Shown here piece by piece: positions 24,792-33,270 of a stretch of 64,000 nucleotides of DNA. The stretch covers positions 310,001-374,000 of the forward strand of contig NZ_BONF01000010.1 of the NCBI RefSeq assembly GCF_016862575.1, in the 5' to 3' direction. Every line of letters begins with the position of its first letter. Position 1 is the stretch's first letter. The notes beneath the pieces were generated by a model that was given only the letters and a program-made list of their open reading frames with translations, was not told where the DNA came from and made no database searches. A program made the translations under genes and the position numbers. The stretch is from Catellatospora bangladeshensis. GTDB taxonomy: Bacteria; Actinomycetota; Actinomycetes; Mycobacteriales; Micromonosporaceae.

Positions 24792-26161
24792 TTCCGCAGC
24801 AGCCTTCCCGCGCGTTCGCGCAGCACCTTCACCGCGTCGGCGGCGGCCGCCTCGGCCTTGGCCCCGGCGGCGTCGCTCGCCCCGCCCGCCCACGCGCCCG
24901 CGTGCACGGCGACGGTCTTGCGCTTCACCGGCGTCTCGACCGCCAGCGGCTGGAGCAGCCAGCGGCCGTCCCAGCGCAGCAGCCCGACGCACGCCGTCGA
25001 CGCGGCGACCAGGGCGGGGGTGAGGGGACCGGCGCTGTGCAGTCCGTCCACCTCGATGGTGAGGCCGGGCAGGGTGAACGTGACGACGTCGTCCTGCGCA
25101 GCGGCGGCGTACCCCTCGACGAGCACCGGCTCGGCCAGCCGCACCGGGTGCCGCTCCAGCGGCGGGACCGGCGCGGCCGTCGCCCCCGCGAGCAGCACCC
25201 GCGCCGTGGCGAACGACTCGGCGGGCTCCCCCGCCTTGGCACACGCGTCGGACCAGATCAGATCCCCGCCCGCGGTGACCGGCATGTCCGTCAGCTCCAT
25301 CGCCCGCTGCTCGGAGTACGCCCCCAGCAGGGCGCTGTGCACGCGCAGCAGCTGCCACACGCCCGGCCCGACCAGCGTGTCCACCTTCGGCGCGGACACG
25401 CTCGCCCGCACCAGGCGCGGCCCGTCCGCCGTCTCCAGCACCGCGTGGACCTGCGCCTGCACCGCCGTCGGGTGCTCGTGCAGGTCGACGCCGAGCGGCA
25501 GCAGCCGCCCGGACACCGTGCCCACCGGCACCGGCGCGAGCGCGCCCGGCTGCGCCAGCAGCACCGCCCGCGCCCACAGGTCGGCCCAGCGCCGCACCGG
25601 CACCCGGGGCATCGTCGCCCCGGGGCACCAGGCGCGCAGCTCGCCGGCGAACCCGTCGAGCAGCACGCCCAGCCGCCGCAGCCGGGGCTCGGCCAGCAGC
25701 GCCGCGACCGCTTGGTCGGCGTGCGACACCAGGTCGTGGTCGATGCCGCGCCAGCCCGCGATGGCCAGGTCGGACAGCCACGACCGGGCCGCCGCCAGCA
25801 GGTTCTCCCCCGCGACGTCGCCCGCCGGGGTCACCGGCCACGGCTCGCGGGAACGTCCCGCGGCCTCGTCGAGCCGGGCCAGCAGCGCGTCGTGCGCCGC
25901 GCCGAGCAGCGCGGACCGCGCCGCGACCAGCGCCGCCACGTGCTCCTCGGCGATCGAACCGGCGATCGTCTTCTCCACCGCCTCGGCCACCCGGCCCGCC
26001 AGCGGCGTCACCGACACCGCGCCGCCCAGCGCCTGCAGCGCCGCCACCTGCTCCGTGCCCGGCCGCAGCAGGCCCTGCACCAGCACCTCGTCAAACCCGG
26101 CCACCACGTCGTACGCCTCGGCGACGCCGTCGACCGGCGCGGCCAGCATGTCGAACCGCAT
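24788..26161 (-). CDS. Unrecognised protein of the MoxR-VWA operon
   Basis: About 457 aa, soluble, Ala/Leu-rich, no motif I recognise. The first part (1-200) looks helical; the second part has beta-rich stretches ('DVVTFTLPGLTIEVDG', 'GPRLVRASVSAPKV') suggesting a separate C-terminal domain. It ends in a basic helix ('VLRERAGRLLRK'). The ATG at 26161 shares a base with the stop of the SWIM-like gene (TGATG), and its stop overlaps the VWA start. Invariant coupling with the VWA and MoxR genes suggests a dedicated subunit. Confidence 0.75.
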   Translation of the reverse strand: MRFDMLAAPVDGVAEAYDVVAGFDEVLVQGLLRPGTEQVAALQALGGAVSVTPLAGRVAEAVEKTIAGSIAEEHVAALVAARSALLGAAHDALLARLDEAAGRSREPWPVTPAGDVAGENLLAAARSWLSDLAIAGWRGIDHDLVSHADQAVAALLAEPRLRRLGVLLDGFAGELRAWCPGATMPRVPVRRWADLWARAVLLAQPGALAPVPVGTVSGRLLPLGVDLHEHPTAVQAQVHAVLETADGPRLVRASVSAPKVDTLVGPGVWQLLRVHSALLGAYSEQRAMELTDMPVTAGGDLIWSDACAKAGEPAESFATARVLLAGATAAPVPPLERHPVRLAEPVLVEGYAAAAQDDVVTFTLPGLTIEVDGLHSAGPLTPALVAASTACVGLLRWDGRWLLQPLAVETPVKRKTVAVHAGAWAGGASDAAGAKAEAAAADAVKVLRERAGRLLRK

Positions 26162-26667
26162 CAGCGCACCGCCCCGCCCGCCGGGAACCACTGCAGCTCC
26201 GCCAGCGGCTCGGTCGACGCCGGCAGCTCCAGGTAGGCCAGGTGGCGCAGGAAGCGGCTGAACACCGGCGCGCCCGCCGACGGCTGGTGCCACGCGTTCA
26301 CCGCGCTGAGCACCTCACCGCCCGTGGTGGCGCTGTCGGCCACGTCGGCGCGCAGGTAGCGGGCCACCCGGGCGATGCCGTACTGCAGCACCGCCTCGTC
26401 GGCCAGCGCCCGCAGGTGGTTGCAGCCGCCGGAGCGGATGCCGCCGCAGGGGCGGTTGTTGTTGGTGCTGCAGTGGAACGAGTAGTCCTTGGCGGTCAGT
26501 GACGACACGTACACGCGCTCGATGTCCGAGCCGCTCGACACGACACCCTGCAACCGGCCGTCGGCCAGCTCGACGAACGGCACCTTCGCCAGCTTGCGCG
26601 GCCGGGCCGGCGACAGCACCCGCGCCGTGCTGCGCTGCTCCCACGGCGGCGTCTGGGCAGCATTCAC
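26161..26667 (-). CDS. SWIM-like zinc-binding protein
   Basis: 168 aa. A cysteine/histidine cluster 'HCSTNNNRPCGGIRSGGCNH' (C-x7-C-x6-C-x-H) at about 67-86 follows two short strands ('VVSSGSDIERVYVSSL'). This is the layout of SWIM zinc fingers, which bind nucleic acid or protein. It heads the five-gene MoxR-VWA-DUF5682 operon and may recruit the complex to its target (inference). The ATG at 26667 follows GGGAGGTGTACGCGG. The 110-nt gap upstream presumably carries the operon promoter, though I could not place it. Confidence 0.75.
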   Translation of the reverse strand: MNAAQTPPWEQRSTARVLSPARPRKLAKVPFVELADGRLQGVVSSGSDIERVYVSSLTAKDYSFHCSTNNNRPCGGIRSGGCNHLRALADEAVLQYGIARVARYLRADVADSATTGGEVLSAVNAWHQPSAGAPVFSRFLRHLAYLELPASTEPLAELQWFPAGGAVR

Positions 26668-26777
26668 CCGCGTACACCTCCCTCAACGGTGGTTTCCACC
26701 GGCCAGAGCGGCTGCGGCGGCGCGGTGAAACTACCGTCGGCGCACGACAATTTCCATTCGCCGCCGCGTACGGGCGC

Positions 26778-27746
26778 TCACTCGGCCGCGACGGTGACGA
26801 CGACGTTGCCGGTCTTGTGGCCGGAGTCGACGTAGCGGTGCGCCTCGACGATGTCTGCCAGCGGGTAGGTGCGGTCGATGACGATGCGCAGGCGGTCCTG
26901 CTCGATCAGGTCGCGGATGTAGACCAGCGCCTCGTTCTTGGACACCGACATGCCGGTGACCACGCGCGGGCCACCGCGCAGCGCCGTCCACCAGGACAGC
27001 GGCAGGTGGTGCAGGCCGGTCGTGGGCAGGTAGCAGCCGCGCGGCGCGAGCACCCGGCGGCACCGGGTGAACGAGCTGCGGCCGACCGTGTCGAACACGA
27101 CGTCATAGGTGTCGCCGGTGGCCGTGAAGTCCTCGGCCGTGTAGTCGATCACCCGGTCGGCGCCGAGGGACGTGACCAGTTCCACGTTGCGCGTGCCGCA
27201 CACGGCGGTCACATGCGCCCCGAGGTGCCTGGCCAGCTGCACCGCGTACGTGCCGATGCTGCCGGACGCGCCGATGACCAGCACCCGCTGACCGGGCTGG
27301 AGTCTCGCCCGGTCACGGAGGAAGAACAGCGCGGTCGTCGCCCCGTCCACGGCGGCCGCTGCCTGCGGGTAGCCGACGTTCGCGGGCATGGCCGCGAGCG
27401 AGCCGCGCTCCGGCATCGCCTTGTAGTCGGCGTACGCGCCCAGGCCGAAGCCGGTGAAGCCGAACACCCGGTCGCCGGGCCGGAACCGGGTGACCCGAGC
27501 ACCGACCGCGACCACGTCCCCGGCCAGCTCCATGCCGAGCGTCCGCAGCCTCCGGCGGGGCCGGGTGAAGCCGATGATCACCCGCCCCCAGCGCGGCTCC
27601 CCGCGCCGCATCGCGCACTCGGCCGAGGTGACCGTGGTCGCGGCCACCCGGATCAGCACGTCCCGCTCGCCCGGCACGGGAGTGTCCACTTCGGTGAGCC
27701 GGAGGACGTCCGGCGACCCGAACGCGGTGTGCACGACAGCTCGCAT
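26778..27746 (-). CDS. Zinc-independent MDR-family NAD(P)H oxidoreductase (quinone oxidoreductase-like)
   Basis: 322 aa. It is a medium-chain dehydrogenase/reductase with an N-terminal GroES-like domain ('RAVVHTAFGSPDVLRLTEVD') and a Rossmann domain with 'VLVIGASGSIGTYAVQLARHLGA'. The catalytic zinc Cys/His ligands of alcohol dehydrogenases are absent, which fits quinone oxidoreductases or enone reductases using NADPH. It is monocistronic and divergent from the membrane protein at 27913. ATG at 27746 follows GGGATGAGGTCGTC. Confidence 0.9.
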   Translation of the reverse strand: MRAVVHTAFGSPDVLRLTEVDTPVPGERDVLIRVAATTVTSAECAMRRGEPRWGRVIIGFTRPRRRLRTLGMELAGDVVAVGARVTRFRPGDRVFGFTGFGLGAYADYKAMPERGSLAAMPANVGYPQAAAAVDGATTALFFLRDRARLQPGQRVLVIGASGSIGTYAVQLARHLGAHVTAVCGTRNVELVTSLGADRVIDYTAEDFTATGDTYDVVFDTVGRSSFTRCRRVLAPRGCYLPTTGLHHLPLSWWTALRGGPRVVTGMSVSKNEALVYIRDLIEQDRLRIVIDRTYPLADIVEAHRYVDSGHKTGNVVVTVAAE

Positions 27747-27912
27747 GACGACCTCATCCCTGCGGCGGCAACGGCATCGGGCGGCGTCGGCCGATACCTC
27801 ACGCTAGGCAGCGGGCCCGCCGCACCGCATCGGCGTGAACCCTGAACCCGCCCCTTAGGTGCCCGTCCCCGCGGGATCGATGGATGTCGAGAAGGGCTGC
27901 TATTCTCCGGCC

Positions 27913-28383
27913 ATGTCCGATGTTTCGGGGGCGCCGCACTCCGGGCGACCGCCCACCCCCCGTTTCCTCGCGGCCTGGCTGTGCGCGGCCGGGGCCGCCG
28001 TCCTGATGGTGCTGATCGCGGTCGCGCTCGTGTCCGGCGACGCCTTCGGCCGGGGCGACGCGAGCCTGAGCGGCAGTGCGCTCGCCGCCGTGGTCGTGGC
28101 CCTGCTGCTGGTGGCCGCCGTCGCGACGGCCCTCGCCTACGCAGGGCACGCCGTCTGGCGGCACGGCCGCCGGCTGCCCGCCGGGGTGCTGGCGGGCCTC
28201 GCTCTGCTGCTCAGCGTCTGGGGGCTGGTCGCGGAGTTCGCCGAGTCCGGCGGCGGCGAGCAGCGAGCGCTGCTCAGCTGGGGCGCGCTGGCGGCATGGG
28301 CCGTGGCCGTGCTGGTGTCCCTCACCATCCCGGCACCCGCGGCCTCGATCACCACAGCCGCGACGCTCCCACCGCCGAGCTGA
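27913..28383 (+). CDS. Small integral membrane protein, four predicted TM helices
   Basis: 156 aa with hydrophobic segments at about 20-40, 55-78, 88-108 and 125-145. I do not recognise the family. The start is chosen because TATTCT (27901-27906) lies 6 nt before the ATG, the arrangement of a leaderless actinobacterial promoter; longer in-frame starts at 27859 and 27880 would lie upstream of that -10. It converges on the DUF2236 gene and shares a hairpin terminator with it. Confidence 0.7.
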   Translation: MSDVSGAPHSGRPPTPRFLAAWLCAAGAAVLMVLIAVALVSGDAFGRGDASLSGSALAAVVVALLLVAAVATALAYAGHAVWRHGRRLPAGVLAGLALLLSVWGLVAEFAESGGGEQRALLSWGALAAWAVAVLVSLTIPAPAASITTAATLPPPS

Positions 28384-28390
28384 GCCGTCC

Positions 28391-28444
28391 GTCACCGAAG
28401 CTCCGGTCCTGCCGCATCCCTGGCACGGCGGGAGCTTCGATGAC
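28391..28444. terminator. Hairpin terminator between convergent genes
   Basis: GTCACCGAAGCTCC (28391-28404) pairs with GGAGCTTCGATGAC (28431-28444) with one mismatch. An inner GCCG/CGGC pair extends the stem. The right arm GGCGGGAGCTTCGATGA is nearly the same as the right arm of the hairpin at 909-957, so the two belong to one family. It sits between the stops at 28383 and 28459. Confidence 0.65.
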
Positions 28445-28458
28445 CGTGGCGGGAGCCG

Positions 28459-29292
28459 TCACCGGCGCGGGACCGGGCGCAGCGGGTCGGGGCCGAGCTG
28501 TTCGAGTTCGTAGCCGCCGGGATAGTGCCGGGACGGCTGGCCGGGCACGAAGAAGTCCTTCGGCCTGCGGAACCGCCGTGTCACCGCGCTCATCCGCAGC
28601 ATCGCCGCAACCGTGACCCGCACGGCCAGACCCGGCCTGGGCACGCCCAGCGCCCGGCGCAGGTCCTCGTCGAGCAGCGCGTCGCCGAACGCGCCCGCGA
28701 ACCGGCGCAGCGGCCGCGGGAACTTCGCGGCCAGCAGGTGCCGGGTCGCGCCGATCAGCGCCGTCGCGGCCGGGTCGTGGCCCAGCTCGGCCCGCTCGAA
28801 CCCGTCGAACCACGCCTCGAACTCCGCCCACGTCGGCGGCAGGTCGCGGATGTTCATCAGGCGGCCGACCTCGCTCCAGAAGTGGAACGCCGCGTCCCGC
28901 TCCTCCGGCCGCAGCCGTCGCGGGCCGTGCCGGTCCACCCAGCGCACCGGGATGAAGATCAGCGTGCCGAGCACGTAGCGGTACTCGTCCGGCGTGATGT
29001 CGTACACCCGGTGGATGCGGTTGAGGGCCGCGATGACGTGGCGGCCGCGCGGGTGCGCCGGGCCGTGGTGGATCAGCTCGTACAGCATCAGGCCGGTGTC
29101 GTCGGCGCGCTTGCCGGTCCGCTCGGTCATCTCGCCCGTGTCGGCCAGCAGCCGGGCGATCCGCGGGATGGCGAACGTACGGTAGAACGCCAGGTTCAGG
29201 CCGATGCGCATGTCCGGGCCCAGCTCCCGCAACGCGACCCGCCGGTACACCGCGTGGTGCTGCGCGAGCGGCCCCGCCTCCTGCGACGACAT
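28459..29292 (-). CDS. DUF2236 / MpaB-type oxygenase family protein
   Basis: About 277 aa. The pattern 'AFYRTFAIPRIARLLADTGE', 'LIHHGPAHPRGRHVIAALNRIHRVYDIT' and 'EYRYVLGTLIFIPVRWVDR' is typical of the DUF2236 family, which includes rubber oxygenase Lcp and MpaB'-type heme proteins. Several His residues in the helical bundle could bind heme, but I cannot assign the ligands. The ATG at 29292 with GGGAGGTG 7 nt upstream is preferred over longer starts. It is divergent from the sigma-factor gene at 29364. Confidence 0.8.
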   Translation of the reverse strand: MSSQEAGPLAQHHAVYRRVALRELGPDMRIGLNLAFYRTFAIPRIARLLADTGEMTERTGKRADDTGLMLYELIHHGPAHPRGRHVIAALNRIHRVYDITPDEYRYVLGTLIFIPVRWVDRHGPRRLRPEERDAAFHFWSEVGRLMNIRDLPPTWAEFEAWFDGFERAELGHDPAATALIGATRHLLAAKFPRPLRRFAGAFGDALLDEDLRRALGVPRPGLAVRVTVAAMLRMSAVTRRFRRPKDFFVPGQPSRHYPGGYELEQLGPDPLRPVPRR

Positions 29293-29363
29293 GCCGTGGC
29301 ACCTCCCGTGAGAAACCTCGTGGCAGGTGGTAACCGCGACGGCGCTGGTGGACATTCCCGGGT

Positions 29364-29933
29364 ATGGAATCAGACGACGCGGCCGCACGCGCGCGCTTCG
29401 AGGCGCTGTTCGACGCGCACTACGCGGAACTGACGCGGTTCGCCTCCCGCCGGGTCGGCGCGGACACGGCCGGGGACGTCGTCTCCGGCACGTTCCTCAT
29501 CGCCTGGCGCAGGCTCGCCGAGGTGCCCGAGACGCACCCCCGGGCCTGGCTGTACGGCGTGGCACGGCACGTCATCGCCAACGAGCTGCGCTCCCGCGAA
29601 CGCCGGGACCGCCTCGTCGCGAAGGCGGGAGGTGCCGAGCACGCCGTCACCGAGGACCACGCCGGGCAGGTCGGCGAGCACCTGCGGGTCCGGGCGGCGC
29701 TGTCCGCGCTGTCCCCCGCCGATCAGGAGGTGCTGCGGCTGACCGCCTGGGACGGGCTGGACGTGGCCGAGGCCGCGCTGGTGCTGGGCTGCAGCCGCAC
29801 CGCGCTCAAGGTCCGCCTGCACCGTGCCCGCCGCCGCTTCGCGGCCCGCCTGCGGGCGGCCGAGGGAGCCGACCTCTCCACCGCCCGGCGCGGTCCACTG
29901 CCGACGATCCTTCCCGAAGGGAGCACCCGCTGA
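29364..29933 (+). CDS. ECF-type RNA polymerase sigma factor
   Basis: 189 aa. Region 2 is 'FEALFDAHYAELTRFASRRV' to 'FLIAWRRLAEVP...WLYGVARHV'; region 4 is 'LSALSPADQEVLRLTAWDGL' with the helix-turn-helix 'VAEAALVLGCSRTALKVRLH'. It redirects RNA polymerase to a small regulon. The start has no ribosome-binding site; GACATT lies 7 nt upstream and GGTAACC at 29329-29335 could be the -35 of an autoregulated ECF promoter. The stop overlaps the next gene (TGATG), which encodes a one-TM protein probably serving as regulator. A similar sigma/one-TM pair is at 55852-57200. Confidence 0.92.
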   Translation: MESDDAAARARFEALFDAHYAELTRFASRRVGADTAGDVVSGTFLIAWRRLAEVPETHPRAWLYGVARHVIANELRSRERRDRLVAKAGGAEHAVTEDHAGQVGEHLRVRAALSALSPADQEVLRLTAWDGLDVAEAALVLGCSRTALKVRLHRARRRFAARLRAAEGADLSTARRGPLPTILPEGSTR

Positions 29934-30598
29934 TGAACGACGTCGTCGAACACAGCCTGCACCGGCTGCGCGCCGCCGACCCGGCCGTCGCGCCGCCCGA
30001 CCCGCACGACCCGTACGCCCGCGCCCTGCTCGACCGGGTGCTGGCCACCGAGGACCGCACCGTCCCCACCCGGCCGCGCCGCCTCCTGCCCCGCCTCGCG
30101 ATCGGCGCCGCCGCGGTGCTGACCGCCGGGGCGCTCGCGGTGGTCCAGCCCTGGTCCGCCGGGGACCCGGCCACGGCGTACACCGTCGACCGGCACCCCG
30201 ACGGGTCGGTCAGCGTGACCATCCGCGCGCCGCAGCTGACGGACCCGGCGAAGCTGAACGCCGAGCTGGCCCGGTCCGGCACGCCGGTGACCGTGCTGGC
30301 GATGGTGCCCGCCGAGCGCTGCCCGGTGCCGCCCGGCGTCGACCCGGCCTTCCAGCTGCCGCCGGACCCCACCGCCGAGCAGCGCGACGCACTGTTCGCG
30401 CGGATGCCGGTCCGGTACGAGCTGCGCGGCGAGCAGGTCGTCATCCTGATCCAGCCGTGGAAGATCCCGGCCGGGGACACGCTCGTGCTCGGATACACCA
30501 TCCGCCGTGACGCGGATCGCACCACCCTGGTGTGGCCCGCCGTGGTGACCGCGGTGCCGTCCTGCGTGGCGGAACCGGTTCCGGGCGCGGGACGCTGA
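29933..30598 (+). CDS. One-TM protein co-encoded with ECF sigma (probable anti-sigma or signal-linked protein)
   Basis: 221 aa. It has a cytoplasmic N terminus of about 50 residues, one TM segment ('LAIGAAAVLTAGALAVV' at about 54-72) and an extracytoplasmic domain of about 145 residues with two Cys (Cys124 and Cys213 approx.). I see no zinc anti-sigma HxxxCxxC motif. By position (1-nt overlap with the sigma gene, GAAGGGAG before the ATG) it is likely to control or respond with the sigma factor. The extracytoplasmic part is not recognised. Confidence 0.75.
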   Translation: MNDVVEHSLHRLRAADPAVAPPDPHDPYARALLDRVLATEDRTVPTRPRRLLPRLAIGAAAVLTAGALAVVQPWSAGDPATAYTVDRHPDGSVSVTIRAPQLTDPAKLNAELARSGTPVTVLAMVPAERCPVPPGVDPAFQLPPDPTAEQRDALFARMPVRYELRGEQVVILIQPWKIPAGDTLVLGYTIRRDADRTTLVWPAVVTAVPSCVAEPVPGAGR

Positions 30599-30698
30599 CC
30601 AGCGTCGCACGGCTGCTGCCGGACGTCGGCGGGGACGGCTACAGTTCCGTTCGCCGCCGGACGAGGGCCAGCAGCCGTGCGGTGAAGGGATGCCGTCC

Positions 30699-31208
30699 AT
30701 GTCCGACCCCACCACCGAGGGCTACACCGTCTCCGTCGCCGAGATCGAGGGGATGGTCCGCAACCTGTGCGGGTACGCGCTCAGCGAGCCCGATCCGCTG
30801 CAGCGCTACCTGGACCTCACCCATCACCAGGTGCTGTTCGACGGGATCGTCGAGGCGCTCCGGCGCGAACGGGGCCGTGCCCTGGCCGACCTGGTGGTGT
30901 CCGGGACGCCGGTAGAGGCGGTCGCGGCTAAGACGAACCTCGGCGCGGTCCCGAAGGTGCGCAAGCTGATCACCCTGGCCGGGGAGAACGACCGGGTCAA
31001 GGCCGCGGCCGCCGCCGCCAAACCGGCCAAGGCCGCGAAGCCGAAGAAGGCGGCGGAGGCCGAGCAGCCCGAGACCCCGCCGCCGCCACCGATCCCGATC
31101 ACCGGCAAGCGCATGCTCACCGCCGCCGAACGCATCGCCCTCGGCCTACCCGCCGACGGCCCTGCCCCCCGCCCGAAACCGGCCAAGCGCCGCCGAGCCG
31201 CGGCCTGA
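30699..31208 (+). CDS. Hypothetical protein with Lys/Ala/Pro-rich tail
   Basis: 169 aa. The N-terminal 95 residues form a compact helical domain ('VSVAEIEGMVRNLCGYALS' to 'LGAVPKVRKLITLAGENDRV') that could include a helix-turn-helix ('TPVEAVAAKTNLGAVPKVRKL'). It is followed by a low-complexity histone-like tail ('KAAKPKKAAEAEQPE', 'PPPPPIPI') and a basic end ('KPAKRRRAAA'). A nucleic-acid binding role is possible but unproven. The second ATG (30699) is used since AAGGG lies 9 nt upstream. Confidence 0.65.
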   Translation: MSDPTTEGYTVSVAEIEGMVRNLCGYALSEPDPLQRYLDLTHHQVLFDGIVEALRRERGRALADLVVSGTPVEAVAAKTNLGAVPKVRKLITLAGENDRVKAAAAAAKPAKAAKPKKAAEAEQPETPPPPPIPITGKRMLTAAERIALGLPADGPAPRPKPAKRRRAAA

Positions 31209-31270
31209 CCGGCCCACCCCGCGTGCCGCGCGTGCCGCGCTCCGCCCGCCGCGCGCAGCGCGCCGCACCC

Positions 31271-31335
31271 AAGATCGCTGGTTCGTGTCAGAAAGTGCGG
31301 TCTGACCATAGGTTTCGACACGAGACAGCGATCTT
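31271..31335. repeat. Long imperfect hairpin after the gene ending at 31208
   Basis: Arms of 19 nt (AAGATCGCTGGTTCGTGTC at 31271 and its near-complement ending 31335) differ at two positions. An inner AGAAA/TTTC pairing extends them. It begins with AAGATC and ends GATCTT like the 75-nt elements, but the rest of the sequence is different. It probably ends transcription of the upstream gene. The remaining 31209-31453 shows nothing else except the -10 of the next gene. Confidence 0.6.
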
Positions 31336-31453
31336 CGCGGGCCGGCCGTCGAGCCGAGCCGGTCAGGACAGCTCCAGGACGTCGTAGGCGTCGAGTGCGT
31401 CGGTGTAGTGGTCCGGGTGGAAGGTCGCGAGGGGGTGGACTACGTTGCTCGCC

Positions 31454-32656
31454 ATGGGTCTGCTGGACAGGTTCTTCGGATCGCCCCGGGACAGGTTCGC
31501 GGCCGAGGCGCTGCGGATCGCCCGCCGCGCGCCCGGCATCGTGCGCGCCGCCTACGACGCGGAGAAGTTCGCCGTCGCCGCGTGGCGCGACGGCTCGGGC
31601 AGCCCGGTCTGGATCTACCTGGCGAACGTGTTCGCCGAGACCCAGGACGCCCGCCCGGCCGATCGGGCGGCCCGCCTGACGCAGCTCGTACGCATCATCC
31701 TGACCCCGCACGACGACGAGAGCTGGGACGAGGTGCGGACCCGGCTGCGGCCGGTGCTGCGCCCCGACACGTTCGGCCAGGCCGGGCCGATGGGCATGGT
31801 GCCGCCGCTGTCCCGGGCCGCCCTGCCGCACCTGCGCGAGCTGGTCGTCGTGGACCGCCCCGAGTCGATGGCGTACGTGACGCCGCCGCGCCTGGAGGAG
31901 TGGGGCGTCAGCGCCGACGACGTCTTCGCCGCCGCCCGGCAGAACCTCGCCGAGCTGGCCGAGCAGTCGCTGCGACAGCACTGGCCGGACGGCAACGCCA
32001 TGGTGCGCATGGTCGACTCCGGGGACGGCTACTTCACCTCGCTGCTGCTCGCTCCCGGCTGGCTGGCCGGGGTCAGCGAGCGGATGGGCGAGCCGGTCGT
32101 CGCGTTCGTGCCGGACGTGAACACGGTGCTGCTGTGCCCGGCCGACGGCGGCGCGGCGACCGCGCTGCACACGATCGTGGAGAGCGAGTTCGGCGAGGCG
32201 GCGCGCAGCATCTCGCCGGTCGGCTACATCGCCGGGGACGGCGGCCGGGTGGTGCCGTACGCGCCGCCGCCCGGCCACCCCGCACATCCCGCCGCCCAGC
32301 GCGCCCGGGTCCTGCTCACGGTGACGCAGTACCGCTCGCAGACCGAGTGGCTGTCCGCGCAGTACGCCGAGCACGGCATCGACGTGTACGTCGGCGGCCT
32401 GCTCGCGGCGGCGGGGGCGGACGAGCCGCCGTTCACCGTGGCGTCCTGGGGCGACGGCATCGAGTCGTTGCTGCCGGAGGCGGACTTCATCGCGTTCGCC
32501 GGGCCGGACGGCGTCTGGGGCCGGGTGCCGTGGGACGCCGTCGCCCGGCTCGTCCCGCTCGCACCGGAGCCCCTGCTCACCCCTGCCCGCTACCGCGTCG
32601 GCGGCTGGCCCGCCCCCGACGTCATGCAGCAACTCCGCGCGTACGCCGTCGACTGA
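31454..32656 (+). CDS. Hypothetical soluble protein (DUF1444-like pattern)
   Basis: 400 aa. The N-terminal helix 'MGLLDRFFGSPRDRFAAEAL' is followed by alternating strands and helices; 'ETQDARPADRAARLTQLVRIIL' and 'VAFVPDVNTVLLCPADGG' recall DUF1444 proteins, which are soluble and uncharacterised, but I am not sure of the match. The start is set by TACGTT (31441-31446) 7 nt before the ATG, a leaderless promoter layout; TTG at 31445 lies inside that -10. Downstream is a 75-nt palindromic element, then a convergent CBS gene. Confidence 0.7.
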   Translation: MGLLDRFFGSPRDRFAAEALRIARRAPGIVRAAYDAEKFAVAAWRDGSGSPVWIYLANVFAETQDARPADRAARLTQLVRIILTPHDDESWDEVRTRLRPVLRPDTFGQAGPMGMVPPLSRAALPHLRELVVVDRPESMAYVTPPRLEEWGVSADDVFAAARQNLAELAEQSLRQHWPDGNAMVRMVDSGDGYFTSLLLAPGWLAGVSERMGEPVVAFVPDVNTVLLCPADGGAATALHTIVESEFGEAARSISPVGYIAGDGGRVVPYAPPPGHPAHPAAQRARVLLTVTQYRSQTEWLSAQYAEHGIDVYVGGLLAAAGADEPPFTVASWGDGIESLLPEADFIAFAGPDGVWGRVPWDAVARLVPLAPEPLLTPARYRVGGWPAPDVMQQLRAYAVD

Positions 32657-32672
32657 CGCCCCACGCCCACAA

Positions 32673-32747
32673 GATCATCCGACTTGCCTGGCAGACGGGC
32701 GAATCTTGCACGCGCTTCCGCCCAGGTGCCTGGCAAGTCGGATGATC
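32673..32747. repeat. 75-nt palindromic element, family 1, copy B
   Basis: Terminal inverted repeats of 21 bp are perfect at the ends (GATCATCCGACTTGCC at the left, complement at the right). The centre contains AATCTTGCAC. It lies exactly between convergent genes (stop at 32656 and stop at 32753), a position suited to bidirectional termination. It has the same orientation as copy A. Confidence 0.85.
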
Positions 32748-32752
32748 AGAGG

Positions 32753-33181
32753 TCACTTGTTCGGCGGCGATTGGCTGATGTCGGCCAGGGCCGAGTCGGG
32801 GTCACGCTCCGTGGCCAGGTCGCCGATGGAGACGATGCCCACGGCGTGCCCGTTCTCGGTCACCGGCAGGCGTCGCAGCGCGTGCTCGCGCATCAGCTGC
32901 ACGGCCCGGGATACGGGCTCGTCCGGGCGGATCGTCACGGCGGGTTCGCTGACGACGTCCCGGAGCAGGGTGCTGTCGGGCTGCCTGTGCTCGGCGAGCG
33001 CGCGTACCACGATGTCGCGGTCGGTGAGCACGCCCTCCAGATTGCCCTGCCGGTCGGTCACCAGCACGTCACCGATGTTGCGCCGGCGCATCTGCTCGGC
33101 CGCCTCCGTGACGGTGGCACTGTCGAGCATGCACACCGGATCGGTGGTCATGATGTCTCGGACCATCTGCGCGGTTGCCAT
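32753..33181 (-). CDS. Two-CBS-domain protein (HRP1-like)
   Basis: About 142 aa, consisting almost only of two CBS domains ('VRDIMTTDPVCMLDSATVTEAAEQM' and 'VVSEPAVTIRPDEPVSRAVQLM'), a Bateman module that binds adenine nucleotides. The length and layout resemble the hypoxic response protein of mycobacteria. The ATG at 33181 has AAGGAGG 6 nt upstream, which rules out longer in-frame starts. The GPGG miniprotein gene lies upstream on the same strand, 89 nt away, so the two may share a stress regulon. Confidence 0.9.
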   Translation of the reverse strand: MATAQMVRDIMTTDPVCMLDSATVTEAAEQMRRRNIGDVLVTDRQGNLEGVLTDRDIVVRALAEHRQPDSTLLRDVVSEPAVTIRPDEPVSRAVQLMREHALRRLPVTENGHAVGIVSIGDLATERDPDSALADISQSPPNK

Positions 33182-33270
33182 CTCGAACCTCCTTGTGTGG
33201 CATTTCCGTGCAATGGTTGTCTTCCCCGCCCGAACCGGACCAAACGTGATCCGGTCGAGCGGGACGCCCG

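Noticed and set aside
31271-31335. Fifth copy of the 75-nt element
   Set aside because: It shares AAGATC/GATCTT ends only; arm sequence and length differ, so it is listed as a separate hairpin.
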